From the NCBI GenBank assembly GCA_040398525.1, contig JBBATY010000008.1, forward strand, positions 1-64,000: a DNA stretch of 64,000 nucleotides, read 5' to 3'. The notes under the pieces were generated by a model. That model was not told where the DNA came from. It worked only from the letters and a program-made list of their open reading frames with translations, and made no database searches. This document shows positions 23,551-31,976 of the stretch, piece after piece. The stretch comes from VFMC01 sp040398525 (GTDB taxonomy: Bacteria; Actinomycetota; Acidimicrobiia; Acidimicrobiales; Ilumatobacteraceae). The number at the start of each line of letters is the position of its first letter. The first letter of the stretch is position 1. A program made the position numbers and the translations under genes.

Positions 23551-25308
23551 ATGTCGAGCCCGTCGGAGCCCACCTATGCCGTCGTCTGGCCGCAGTCGCC
23601 GCTCGGTGTGCGGCCGGCCCGACTCGCCCCGCGCCTCGACGGCTTGGACGGCCGCCGGATCGGGCTGCTGTGGGACTACATGTTCCGCGGCGAGGAGCTG
23701 TTCCCGGTGCTCGAGCGCGAGCTGACCGCTCGCTTCCCGGGTGTCGAGCTCGTCGGCTACGACGAGTTCGGCAACGTGCACGGACCGGAGGAGTCGCAGG
23801 TGGTGGGCCGGATCCCGAGCGTGATCGCTGCGCGCGGGGTCGACGCCGTAGTGGCCGGCATCGGCGCTTGAGGCAGCTGCACGCCCGCCGTGCTGCGGGC
23901 AGCCGTTGCAGCCGAGGCCGTGGGCACCCCGTCGGTCTCGCTCGTCACCGAGGGCTTCGTCCGCCAGGCCCTCGCCACCGGTCGTGGCCTCGGCTTCGAC
24001 GGGATGCGGCTCGCGGTGCTGGCCGGCCACGTCGACAGCCAGACCTACGACGAGATGGTGACCTCGTTCGTTGCGTCGACGGTCGAGCAGGTGATCGACG
24101 GCCTCACCCGACCGGTCGACGACTCGGCGGGTGCCGTCGTCGAGCCGGACGCCCTCGACGTCGTGGCCACCGGCACGATCGACGAGGTCGTCGCGCACTT
24201 CGTCGAGCGCGGATGGAGCGACGGCCTGCCCTTCGTGCCGCCGACGCGCGACCGGGTCGAGGCCTTCATCGCCCCGAGCGGGCACGACCCGTGGCGCACG
24301 CTCGGGGTCGCTCGGCCGTCCGGGCGCGACATCACCGTGTGGTCGGTGGCCGTGAACGGGGTGATGGCCGGCTGTCGCCCCGAGCATCTGCCGGTGCTGC
24401 TCGCCATCGCCGAGGTGCTCGCCGACCCGCACTACGGCGTCGAGCACTCCGGCAACACCACTGGGGCCGATGCGCTCGTGGTGCTCGACGGGCCCAACGC
24501 CGCGAGCCTCGGCTTCCACAGTGGCCAGGGCGCCCTGCGCGAAGGGGCGCCGGCCAACACCACCGTGGGCCGGTGGCTGCGGCTGTACCTGCGCAACGTG
24601 TGCGGCTTCACGGCAGCCGAGCACGACAAGGCGACGTTCGGCAACAGCGCCCGCGTGGTGCTGACCGAGGACCACGCCGCCCTCGCCGAGCTCGGCTGGC
24701 CGCCACTGGCCACCGACTTCGGCTTCGGGCCCGACGACGATGTCGTCACCGTCGGCCGGATCAACAGCGGGATGATCCTCGGCAGCGTGTTCGGGGCGAC
24801 ACCCCAGACGGTGCTGCCCTACCTGGCCAACGGGCTCACCCGGGTGACCGGATGGGACCTCACCCACGTGTTCGGCCTCGGCCGAGGCCAGTACCGGCCG
24901 CTGCTCGTGCTGTCGCCGCTGGTTGCCCGGGTGTTCGCCCGGGCCGGCTGGACCCGCGACGACGTGCGCCGTGCCCTGTTCGAGCGGGCGCGCATCCCGG
25001 CGCAGACGTTCGAGGCGCTGATCGGTGAATGGACCAACCTCACGGCCGGGCGGCGCACGCTGGTCGACCTCGTTGCCGCGGGCGAGGTGCCGCCGGTGTT
25101 CGCCGAGTCCGACGACCCGGCGCGCCTGGTCCCGATCGTCACCGACTGGACGTGCATGCTCGTCGCCGTGGCCGGCGACCCAGGTCGGGCCAACGCCTAC
25201 GTGATGAGCAACGACGGCCCCCACGGCGACTGGACTGCCGCGGCCGTCGACCTCGCCCCGTCGACCGACCTCGTCTGCCGCATCGATCGCCCGGAGGGGT
25301 GCACCTGA
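23551..25308 (+). CDS. UGSC-family selenoprotein with a long C-terminal domain (in-frame TGA = U107)
   Basis: Starting at ATG 23551 and reading the TGA at 23869-23871 as Sec gives a 585-residue protein. The first 105 residues (DGRRIGLLWDYMFRGEELFPVLEREL, then VGRIPSVIAARGVDAVVAGIGA) lead directly into U107-G-S-C110-TPAV. This is the exact motif that names the UGSC family of bacterial selenoproteins. After it, the fold continues (VSLVTEGFVRQALATG). Residues from about 205 on (FVERGWSDGLPFVPPTRDRVEAF and the following 370) form a second domain that I do not recognise; it has conserved-looking glycine-rich blocks such as HSGQGALREGAPANTT. A redox role is likely because UxxC is a redox pair, but no reaction is known to me. 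An ordinary gene call would split it at 23871. Confidence 0.88.
23877..23911 (+). promoter_or_regulatory. Candidate bSECIS hairpin of the UGSC selenoprotein
   Basis: Just 3' of the UGA, CTGCA (23877-23881) pairs with TGCAG (23907-23911), and inside it GCCCG (23883-23887) pairs with CGGGC (23896-23900) around an 8-base loop that starts 16 nt after the UGA. Alternative pairings exist in this GC-rich stretch, and the loop lacks G in its first two positions in this drawing. Confidence 0.4.
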
Positions 25309-25362
25309 CCCCAGTGCAGGGATCCGACACCTGTCGGCCCGCACTGCCTACGCTCGCTCCCC

Positions 25363-26985
25363 GTGCCCGATCCTCATGACCACTCGTCCTCCTGGTGGCG
25401 CCAGGCCGTCGTCTACCAGGTGTACGTGCGGTCGTTCGCCGATGCCGACGGTGATGGCACCGGCGACATCGACGGCCTGCGCAACCGGCTCGACCACCTC
25501 GTCGACCTGGGCATCGACGCGATCTGGCTCAACCCCTGGTATCGCTCGCCGATGCGCGACGGCGGCTACGACGTGGCCGACTACCGCGACATCGACCCGC
25601 GCTTCGGCACGCTCGCCTCGGCCGAGGCGCTGATCCGCGACGCCCAGCAGCGCGGCATCCGCGTGATCGTCGACCTGGTGCCGAACCACACCTCCGACCA
25701 GCACCGCTGGTTCCAGGAGGCGATCGCCGCGCCACCCGGGCATCCGGCACGCGACCGCTACATCATCCGCCCGGGGCGCGGCGCCGACGGGTCCGAGCCG
25801 CCCACCGACTGGCGGGCCGTGTTCGGGGGGCCGGCCTGGCACCGGCTGTCCGACGGTGAGTGGTACCTGCACCTGTTCGACATCAGCCAACCCGACCTGA
25901 ACTGGGACCACCCCGAGGTGCGCGCCGAGTTCATCGACGTGCTGCGCTTCTGGCTCGACCGCGGCGTCGACGGCTTCCGCGTCGACGTGGCCCACGGCAT
26001 GGTGAAGGACCCGACCTTCCCCGACATCGGCGAGCGTGCCCTGCTGCTGTCGACGCCGATGTTCGACGACCACCCGCACTGGGACCGCGACGAGGTGCAC
26101 GACATCGTCCGCGAGTGGCGCGCCGTGCTCGACGAGTACGGGGCGATGATGGTGGCCGAGGCCTGGGTGCGGCCGTCGCGCCTCGCCCGGTACCTGCGGC
26201 CCGACGAGTTCCACCAGTCGTTCAACTTCAGCCTGCTCGACGCGCCGTGGGGCGCCGAGCGGTTCCGGTCGATCATCGAGCGCTCGGTCGAGGCGGCCAC
26301 CGAGGTGGGGGCGACGTCGACGTGGGTGGTGTCGAACCACGACGTCGTGCGCCACGCCACCCGCTACGCCTTGCCCGCCGGCGCCGAGTGGCGCGACCTC
26401 TACACGGCGCCGCCGCCGGCCGACCTCGACCTGGCCCGCGGCTCGCGCCGGGCCCGGGCCGTGGCGCTGCTGACCCTGTCGTTGCCCGGGTCGGCCTACA
26501 TCTACCAGGGCGAGGAGCTCGGCCTGCACGAGGTGCTCGATCTGCCCGAGGAGGTGCTCGACGACCCGACCTGGGAGCGCTCGGGGCACACCGACCGCGG
26601 TCGCGACGGGTGCCGGGTTCCCCTGCCATGGGCCAGCACGGGCCCGTCGTTCGGGTTCGGGTCGGGCCCGTCGTGGCTGCCCCAGCCGAGCTGGTTCGCC
26701 GACTGCTCGGTCGACGCCCAGCGCGACGACCCGGGCTCGATCCTGCACCTCTACCGGCGAGCGTTGCGGCTGCGCCGTGAGCTGCTCGGTGGCGACGAGA
26801 CCATCGAGATGGTCGACCTCGGGCCCGAGGTGGTGGCCTACCGGCGGGGTGGCAACCTCGTCTGTGTGGTGAACATGGGCGAGCACCCCGTGCCGCTGCC
26901 GCACGGCGAGGTCGTGCTGTCCTCGGCCGATCTGTCGGACGATCGGCTCCCTACCGACGCCGCCGCGTGGGTACGGATGTCCTGA
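25363..26985 (+). CDS. GH13 alpha-glucosidase / oligo-1,6-glucosidase-type enzyme
   Basis: The 540-residue protein, starting at GTG 25363, opens with WWRQAVVYQVYVRSFADADGDG, the usual beginning of intracellular GH13 alpha-glucosidases. The calcium/sugar motif VDLVPNHTSDQH follows. The catalytic residues are the nucleophile D208 (GFRVDVAHG), acid/base E266 (MVAEAWV) and transition-state D327 (VSNHD). IYQGEELGL is also typical. No signal peptide, so it acts in the cytoplasm on imported or stored alpha-glucosides. It follows the UGSC gene on the same strand after 54 bases. Confidence 0.92.
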   Translation: MPDPHDHSSSWWRQAVVYQVYVRSFADADGDGTGDIDGLRNRLDHLVDLGIDAIWLNPWYRSPMRDGGYDVADYRDIDPRFGTLASAEALIRDAQQRGIRVIVDLVPNHTSDQHRWFQEAIAAPPGHPARDRYIIRPGRGADGSEPPTDWRAVFGGPAWHRLSDGEWYLHLFDISQPDLNWDHPEVRAEFIDVLRFWLDRGVDGFRVDVAHGMVKDPTFPDIGERALLLSTPMFDDHPHWDRDEVHDIVREWRAVLDEYGAMMVAEAWVRPSRLARYLRPDEFHQSFNFSLLDAPWGAERFRSIIERSVEAATEVGATSTWVVSNHDVVRHATRYALPAGAEWRDLYTAPPPADLDLARGSRRARAVALLTLSLPGSAYIYQGEELGLHEVLDLPEEVLDDPTWERSGHTDRGRDGCRVPLPWASTGPSFGFGSGPSWLPQPSWFADCSVDAQRDDPGSILHLYRRALRLRRELLGGDETIEMVDLGPEVVAYRRGGNLVCVVNMGEHPVPLPHGEVVLSSADLSDDRLPTDAAAWVRMS

Positions 26986-27080
26986 CCTGCCCAGATACCT
27001 GCGGGTTCACACCACCTCCGGACAGTCGACAGGGAATGTCCACTCAGCCACGCGGCGTGGCGACAGCTCGAGGTGCTCCC

Positions 27081-27497
27081 ATGGTGAAACCAGAGACGAT
27101 GAGACGGGTAGCAATCGCCGCGCTGGCGGCGTTGCTGGTCGGCGGCGGGGTGATCGTCGCGTCGGCTGCCAGCCTCGGTGGTGTCACCAGCGAGCAGTTC
27201 GGCGCCGACGTCGGTGTGGTCGCCGCCTGTGACAACGATGGTGTGACCGTCGACTACACCAACACCTACGTCGCTGCGGCCCAGGCGTACATCGTCGAGG
27301 AGGTCATCGTCGGCGGTGTCGAGTTCCCCGGGTGCTCCGGGCTCGAGATGAAGCTCACCCTGACCACCGCGGCCGACGTGGTGCTGTGGGTCGGGACGGC
27401 CAACGTCACCGGCGCAACGGTGACGCTCGACGTGCCGACGGCGAGTGAGATCGCCAGCAAAGACGTCGGCAAGGTCGCCATCCTCATCGCGGGCTGA
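27081..27497 (+). CDS. Small secreted protein, probable SipW-type client
   Basis: The 138-residue protein has a basic N-terminus and a hydrophobic segment (RRVAIAALAALLVGGGVIVASA, about 8-29). Right after the likely cleavage site comes SLGGVTSEQF. The mature part is beta-rich (VTVDYTNTYV, LEMKLTLTTAADVVLWVG, VTGATVTLDVPTAS), as expected of TasA/camelysin-like or pilin-like secreted proteins, with one Cys pair (C in VVAACDN and in FPGCSG) that could form a disulfide. I chose ATG 27081; a GTG at 26967 is far upstream. Its stop overlaps the next start (TGATG), and a SipW-like signal peptidase gene follows, suggesting a dedicated processing partner. No firm family assignment. Confidence 0.7.
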   Translation: MVKPETMRRVAIAALAALLVGGGVIVASAASLGGVTSEQFGADVGVVAACDNDGVTVDYTNTYVAAAQAYIVEEVIVGGVEFPGCSGLEMKLTLTTAADVVLWVGTANVTGATVTLDVPTASEIASKDVGKVAILIAG

Positions 27498-28213
27498 TGC
27501 GCCGACGTGGCCGCGGGATCGTGCTCATCGTGATCGCCGCGATGCTCACCCCGGCCCTCGCCGACGCCGACGACCTCGGCGGGTTGAACTCGCAGAGCAT
27601 CGCGGTCGACAGCCCCGGCGACCTGCCGGTGGTGCCGACGATCATCATGGCCGACTGCTTCTGCGGGCCCAACGCGACGATCAACAAGCAAGCCCCCGAG
27701 TACGTCGGTTCGGGGCTGTGGGATTCGAACACCGGGTGGGTACGGCAATCTCGTCAGCTTCGACCGCCCGTCAACGGCAGTGCGAACAGACTGGCCTTCT
27801 ACGACTCGGGCGCGGTCGACATCGCTGTCGAGGCGACGCTGATCCGGACCGACACCAGGTCGCAGCTGGGCGTCATGGTGCGGGCCAACGCGGTCGACGG
27901 GACAGCGGCGAACGCCTTCCGCCTGGTGGCGTACCTGCGGGATGATCGTGCCTACCTCGCGGCCTGGGCGGCTGGGGCGAGGAAGACGCTTGCCGATGTG
28001 GCCGGGTTGACGCCACCGGCGACGACCAGGCTCAGGATGGAGATCGTCACGTCGAACGTGCGCGTGCTGGCCGACGGTGTGGTGTTGATCGACATGGCGC
28101 TGCCGTCCCCGCTCGACACGCAGTTCGCAGCGTTCACCTTCGCCGGCCTCTACAGCGAGGACGCAAACAGCGAGCGCGTCGACGACGTGCTGGTGACGAC
28201 ATGGCCGCCGTGA
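27497..28213 (+). CDS. Secreted beta-sandwich (concanavalin/LamG-like) protein
   Basis: The 238-residue protein has a signal-like N-terminus (RGIVLIVIAAMLTPALA) followed closely by DDLGGLNSQSI. The mature part looks like a laminin-G/concanavalin sandwich: AVDIAVEATLIRTD, LGVMVRANAVDG, AFRLVAYLRDDRAYLAAW, RLRMEIVTSNVRVLADGVVLIDM, then FAGLYSEDANSERVDDVLV. Such domains often sit on cell-surface proteins. The motif LGG(V/L)xS just after the signal segment is shared with the upstream protein. The gene overlaps both the previous stop (TGATG) and the following signal-peptidase start by several bases, so all three are co-translated. Confidence 0.72.
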   Translation: MRRRGRGIVLIVIAAMLTPALADADDLGGLNSQSIAVDSPGDLPVVPTIIMADCFCGPNATINKQAPEYVGSGLWDSNTGWVRQSRQLRPPVNGSANRLAFYDSGAVDIAVEATLIRTDTRSQLGVMVRANAVDGTAANAFRLVAYLRDDRAYLAAWAAGARKTLADVAGLTPPATTRLRMEIVTSNVRVLADGVVLIDMALPSPLDTQFAAFTFAGLYSEDANSERVDDVLVTTWPP

Positions 28214-29211
28214 CCGAGAGCCCGCCCCGGCCTGCCCGGCGCTGGGTGGTGATCGTGTCGACCGCGCTGTCGGTCGCACTGCTGCTCGTCGTCATCGCCG
28301 TTGCCACCGTCTACTGGCCGTCGCGCTTCGGTGGCAGCCACGCGGTGGTGCGCGTGAGCGGGCAGTCGATGGAGCCCACCCTGCAGAGCGGCGACATCGT
28401 CATCGTGCGCGCCCTCGACGAGTACGCGCTCGGCGACGTCATCGTCTACCCGGGCCGCGACGAGGCCGGCGCGATCCGCGGCTACGTCATCCACCGCATC
28501 GTCGCCGGCGACGCCGTGGGCGGCTATGTCACCCGCGGCGACAACCGCACCACCGACGACCCGTGGAGGCCAACCCCGGCCGACATCGACGGCAAGGTGG
28601 TGCGCACCCTGTCGCGTGGTTCGGTGCTCGGATCGGTGGTGTCGGTGCTCACCCAGCCGCTCGGCCTGGCCTTGATCGCTGCCGGGCTGGTGTTCATCGT
28701 CGTATGGCGCCTCACCGCCCGGCACAGCACCACCGATGTGGGCGCAGCACCGCGTCGTCGTCGCCGTGGGACCGTCGACGGGATCCCTTACGGCTGGGTA
28801 CCGGCTCCGGCCGACCTGCCGGCGCGCACGCTCGCATCGGCTGTTGCTTCCGCGCCGTCGTCCGCCCCTTCGCCGTCGTCGTCGCCGGCCCCGGTCGAGG
28901 TCGAACCGGTCGATCTGTCGGCGTTGGTGCTGGCGGCCGAGGCGGTCGAGACGGCCGAGGCGGTCGAGACAGCGGCCCCGGTCGAGACGGCAGAGCCGAT
29001 CGAGACGGCCGGGCCGATCGATGTGGCGGTCACCCTGCAGTTGCCGCTCGTCGGAACGATCGACCGGGCGACGGCAACCTCGATCGCCGAGTTGGTGGTC
29101 GCTCGCCTGCAGGCCGAGACGGCCTCACTCGACGATCTGCAGCTGAGCTGGGTGAGCGACAGCCCGTCGACAGCGGCCCCCGACCAGCGACCGATGGCCT
29201 CGGCCGGCTGA
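28201..29211 (+). CDS. Signal peptidase I, SipW/ER type (S26B)
   Basis: The 336-residue membrane protein has a transmembrane helix at about 16-40. The nucleophile is S56 in RVSGQSMEPTL. The second catalytic residue is a His (H98 in GYVIHRIVAGD) instead of Lys, which marks the archaeal/ER/SipW branch. It also has the VTRGDNRTTDD motif and a second transmembrane helix near 150-172. Residues 175-310 are a cytoplasmic-like tail with Ser/Pro-rich and Glu-Thr repeats (ETAEAVETAAPVETAEP), much longer than in SipW. Genes for two small secreted proteins overlap or abut it upstream, so they are its probable clients. Confidence 0.9.
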   Translation: MAAVTESPPRPARRWVVIVSTALSVALLLVVIAVATVYWPSRFGGSHAVVRVSGQSMEPTLQSGDIVIVRALDEYALGDVIVYPGRDEAGAIRGYVIHRIVAGDAVGGYVTRGDNRTTDDPWRPTPADIDGKVVRTLSRGSVLGSVVSVLTQPLGLALIAAGLVFIVVWRLTARHSTTDVGAAPRRRRRGTVDGIPYGWVPAPADLPARTLASAVASAPSSAPSPSSSPAPVEVEPVDLSALVLAAEAVETAEAVETAAPVETAEPIETAGPIDVAVTLQLPLVGTIDRATATSIAELVVARLQAETASLDDLQLSWVSDSPSTAAPDQRPMASAG

Positions 29212-29230
29212 TCGGCCGTACACTCCGCCC

Positions 29231-29887
29231 ATGGCCGGTGGAGCGGGAGACTCGTTGGGCCGACTCGGCAAGGTGCTCGGCTCCGGGTCGCTGACGGCGC
29301 GGGCCAAGGCTGCGATGGAGACGCTGAAGGCCGAGTACGAGGCCGGCAAGCGCGGTGACGATGCCCCGTCGGCCGTGCTGTGGGCGCCCCCTCGCCAACA
29401 GCTCGAGTCGTTCGTCGGCATGCTGTCGGCGCTGCGGCCCGGGGGACGGGCGAGCAGCACCGACAGCGCCGGACCGAGTGATGCAGACGAGACGGTGGTG
29501 GCATCGCCCGAGACGCTCGCGGCCGACGCCGACGAGTTGAGCGGCATGCTCGGCAAGGTCGACTGGGTGGCGGTGCGCGAGAGCGCGTCGAGCCGCTCGG
29601 CCGACGCCACGCGGGCCGTGCGCTCGATGGCTGCCCAGGTCGACTGGGAGCGTGTGCAGCCCATGGCTCGACAGGCCTCGAGCCTGCTCATCGCTGCCGT
29701 GGCGTCCGGGCAGCTGCCTGTGGCCGGGCGCACCGGCACGCTGGTGGCGCGGGCCATGCTCGACCAGGGTGGTCTCGGCGAGCGGGTGGGGCGCCAGGTG
29801 CTGCAGCAGACGACACTGCGGCCCGAGCTGCGCACGGTGATCGAGGTGGTCGACACGATCGCCGCCCAGCGCCCGACCGCTGGCTGA
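29231..29887 (+). CDS. Uncharacterised helical protein (218 aa)
   Basis: I do not recognise this protein. It starts at ATG 29231 and has no signal peptide or clear transmembrane helix. It is Ala-rich and helical, with a disordered Ser/Asp-rich stretch near 70-95. Repeated helices KVDWVAVRESAS and QVDWERVQPMARQ contain the same VDW turn and suggest an internal duplication. A moderately hydrophobic helix lies near 153-167 (ASSLLIAAVASGQLP). It follows the signal peptidase gene by 19 bases on the same strand and converges with pfkA. Confidence 0.65.
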   Translation: MAGGAGDSLGRLGKVLGSGSLTARAKAAMETLKAEYEAGKRGDDAPSAVLWAPPRQQLESFVGMLSALRPGGRASSTDSAGPSDADETVVASPETLAADADELSGMLGKVDWVAVRESASSRSADATRAVRSMAAQVDWERVQPMARQASSLLIAAVASGQLPVAGRTGTLVARAMLDQGGLGERVGRQVLQQTTLRPELRTVIEVVDTIAAQRPTAG

Positions 29888-29889
29888 GC

Positions 29890-31038
29890 TCAGTCCCAGT
29901 TCACGGCCTGGTCGCCGAAGCAGATGCCGAGCTCGCGGGCCGTGTGCACGGTGTCGCTGTCGAGGCGCACGGTCTTCTGTCGGCTGATCGCCGCGCTGAG
30001 CGGCACACACTCGACCACCGGCGGGTCGAGAGCGACCATCACGCCCCGCTGCCCGTCGGCCAGGGCGCGGATCGCCGCGGCGCCGAAGCGCAGGCCGAGC
30101 AGACGGTCGAACGAGGTCGGCGAGCCCCCGCGCAGCAGGTGGCCGAGCACGACGACACGGGTCTCTTTCCCGGTGAGCACCGCCAGCTGGTCGGCGACCT
30201 TCGCGCCGATGCCGCCGAGGCGTGCCGAGCCGCCGACCTCCTGTCCGACCACCGACATCTCACCATCGATCGGCGCGGCACCTTCGGCGACGACGACGAT
30301 CGAGAACGGCGACCCGAGCCGGTCGCGGCCGAAGATCGTGTCGGCGACGAGGTCGATGTCGTAGGGCACCTCGGGCAGCAGGATCGCATGGGCGCCCGAG
30401 GCCATGCCGGCGTGGAGCGCGATCCAGCCGGCATAGCGACCCATCACCTCGACCACGAACACCCGGCCGTGCGACGACGCGGTGGTGAACAGCCGGTCGA
30501 TGCACTCGGTGGCGAAGCTGACGGCGGTGTCGAAACCGAAGGTGACGTTGGTCGACTCGAGGTCGTTGTCGATCGTCTTCGGCACGCCCACCACGCGCAT
30601 CCCCGCCTCGTGCAGGTGGTTGGCGATCGTGAGCGAGCCGTCACCACCGATCGACACGAGCGCGTCGATGCCCTCGTCGCGGAAGCGCTGAAGGAGCTCG
30701 GGGGTGCGGTCGACCTCGGTCCACGAGCCGTCGGCCTGCTGCACCGGGAACCGGGTGGGGTTGCCGCGGTTGGTGGTGCCGAGGATCGTGCCGCCCTGGC
30801 CGAGGATGCCGCGCACCATCGGTCGGGTGATCCGCATGATCCCGCCGTTCGGGTACTGCTCGGGGTGGAGCAAGCCGTTGAAGCCGTCGCGGATGCCCAC
30901 CACGTCCCAGCCGCGGTTCAGCGCGGCGACGGTGGATGCGCGGATGACCGCGTTGAGACCTGGCGCGTCACCGCCCCCGGTGCTGAGGGCGATCCGGCGG
31001 ATCGGTCCGTCGAAACTGGTGTCAGCGGACGTGGTCAC
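29890..31038 (-). CDS. pfkA: 6-phosphofructokinase
   Basis: This 382-residue PfkA-type enzyme starts at GTG 31038. It has STGGGDAPGLNAVIR for phosphate binding, the GGDGS motif at 131-135, and PKTIDND at 153-159 with the catalytic Asp. In family terms the residue pair at the E. coli 104/124 positions is Gly (G134) and Lys (K154). That is the mixed pattern seen in actinobacterial ATP-dependent enzymes, unlike the Asp/Lys of PPi-dependent ones. ATP use is therefore likely. It phosphorylates fructose-6-phosphate in glycolysis. The gene is convergent with the 29231 gene (2 bases between). Confidence 0.94.
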   Translation of the reverse strand: MTTSADTSFDGPIRRIALSTGGGDAPGLNAVIRASTVAALNRGWDVVGIRDGFNGLLHPEQYPNGGIMRITRPMVRGILGQGGTILGTTNRGNPTRFPVQQADGSWTEVDRTPELLQRFRDEGIDALVSIGGDGSLTIANHLHEAGMRVVGVPKTIDNDLESTNVTFGFDTAVSFATECIDRLFTTASSHGRVFVVEVMGRYAGWIALHAGMASGAHAILLPEVPYDIDLVADTIFGRDRLGSPFSIVVVAEGAAPIDGEMSVVGQEVGGSARLGGIGAKVADQLAVLTGKETRVVVLGHLLRGGSPTSFDRLLGLRFGAAAIRALADGQRGVMVALDPPVVECVPLSAAISRQKTVRLDSDTVHTARELGICFGDQAVNWD

Positions 31039-31062
31039 GCTCCGGATGGTAGACGGCGGCCG

Positions 31063-31856
31063 TCAGACGCCGACGTCGATGACGAGGCGCATCGGGTTCG
31101 GGAGCGTGAACACGTTGAACGGCCGCGTCCGGTCGAGGCCGATCGCCCAGGTGTGCTGGCCCTCCCAGTTGTCGACCTGGCGCAGCTCGAGCAGATGGCT
31201 GACGTTGGTCGGGAAGATGCGGATCGGGCCGTCGTACCCCTCGCCCTCCATGCTCGGCATCCAGGCGGCGACCGAGACGAGCAGTGTGGCGTCGCCTTCG
31301 AGGTCGACGGTCTCGTCGGACTCGCCGAGGTAGATCGGGCCGTCCGCGTAGCGGACCACCCAGCCGGGCATCCCGCCGGGGATCGGGGCGCTGCTGTCGG
31401 CGAACTCGATCACGATCCGCTCGTAGCAGGGGTGCGCGCCGGTGCGGATGTCGACACCGACGACGGCGGTCATCCGCTCCGGGAACCCGTCGAGCCGGGT
31501 CCGCGTGCTGCCGTTGAAGGTGCAGGCCGCCGTCGTGGGTGGGGGCGCAGTGGTGGTGGGCGGGCTTGTCGCGGGCGCTGTGGTCGCGGGTGCGGTGGTG
31601 GCCGGACCCGTCGTGACCGGAGCGGTCGTGGCCGGCCCGGTGGTGGCTGGTGCCGTGGTGGCGGGCCCGGTGGTGGNNNNNNNNNNNNNNNNNNNNNNNN
31701 NNNNNNNNNNNNNNNNNNNNNNNNNNNNNNNNNNNNNNNNNNNNNNNNNNNNNNNNNNNNNNNNNNNNNNNNNNNNGTCGTGGTCGAGCTGCCGTCGCCG
31801 ACACAGGCCGAGCCGGCGAGCGTCAGCACCAGCAGGAGGGGGAGGGTGGAGCGCAT
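31063..31856 (-). CDS. AMIN-like domain (lipo)protein, interrupted by assembly gap
   Basis: The N-terminal part starts at ATG 31856 (RSTLPLLLVLTLAGSAC), a lipoprotein-type signal with the acceptor Cys near residue 19. A Thr-rich linker then runs into 100 N. Beyond the gap the linker continues as TTGPAT/TTAPAT repeats. It ends in a folded AMIN-like domain of about 135 residues: HPCYERIVIEFADS, GWVVRYADGPI, ATLLVSVAAWMPS, and the final FNVFTLPNPMRLVIDV. AMIN-like domains bind cell-wall polymers. The frames on the two sides do not match across exactly 100 bases, so the true gap length is not a multiple-of-three match for 100. Likely surface-anchored; function unknown. Confidence 0.75.
31550..31676. 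repeat. Coding tandem repeat of 18-base units (Thr-Ala-Pro linker)
   Basis: On the minus strand this stretch encodes repeated TTAPAT / TTGPAT / TTAPVT units of six residues. It runs directly into the assembly gap at 31677, which probably exists because assemblers cannot close this low-complexity region. Confidence 0.85.
31677..31776. other. Assembly gap (100 N)
   Basis: Exactly 100 N inside the Thr-rich linker of the AMIN-like lipoprotein gene. Confidence 0.99.
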
Positions 31857-31976
31857 GGCACCTCCATGGTGTGAGGGGGGAGCCCATGGTCGCGCGCCGA
31901 ACACACTTCTGGTCGTCGCGCGATGTTCTACAGTGATTGCTTGCTCCTCCCCTGAGGGGCGAAGGGGGCCAGCAGC

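Noticed and set aside
22627..25344. A 905-codon minus-strand open frame covering the UGSC gene
   Set aside because: Only its last 278 codons (22627-23460) match a family (exonuclease III). The rest is low-complexity His/Gly/Arg translation antisense to the UGSC gene, typical of GC-rich shadow frames.
31550..31676. CRISPR or intergenic satellite repeat
   Set aside because: The repeat has an 18-base codon-phased period and encodes a Thr-Ala-Pro linker within a lipoprotein gene; there are no spacers.
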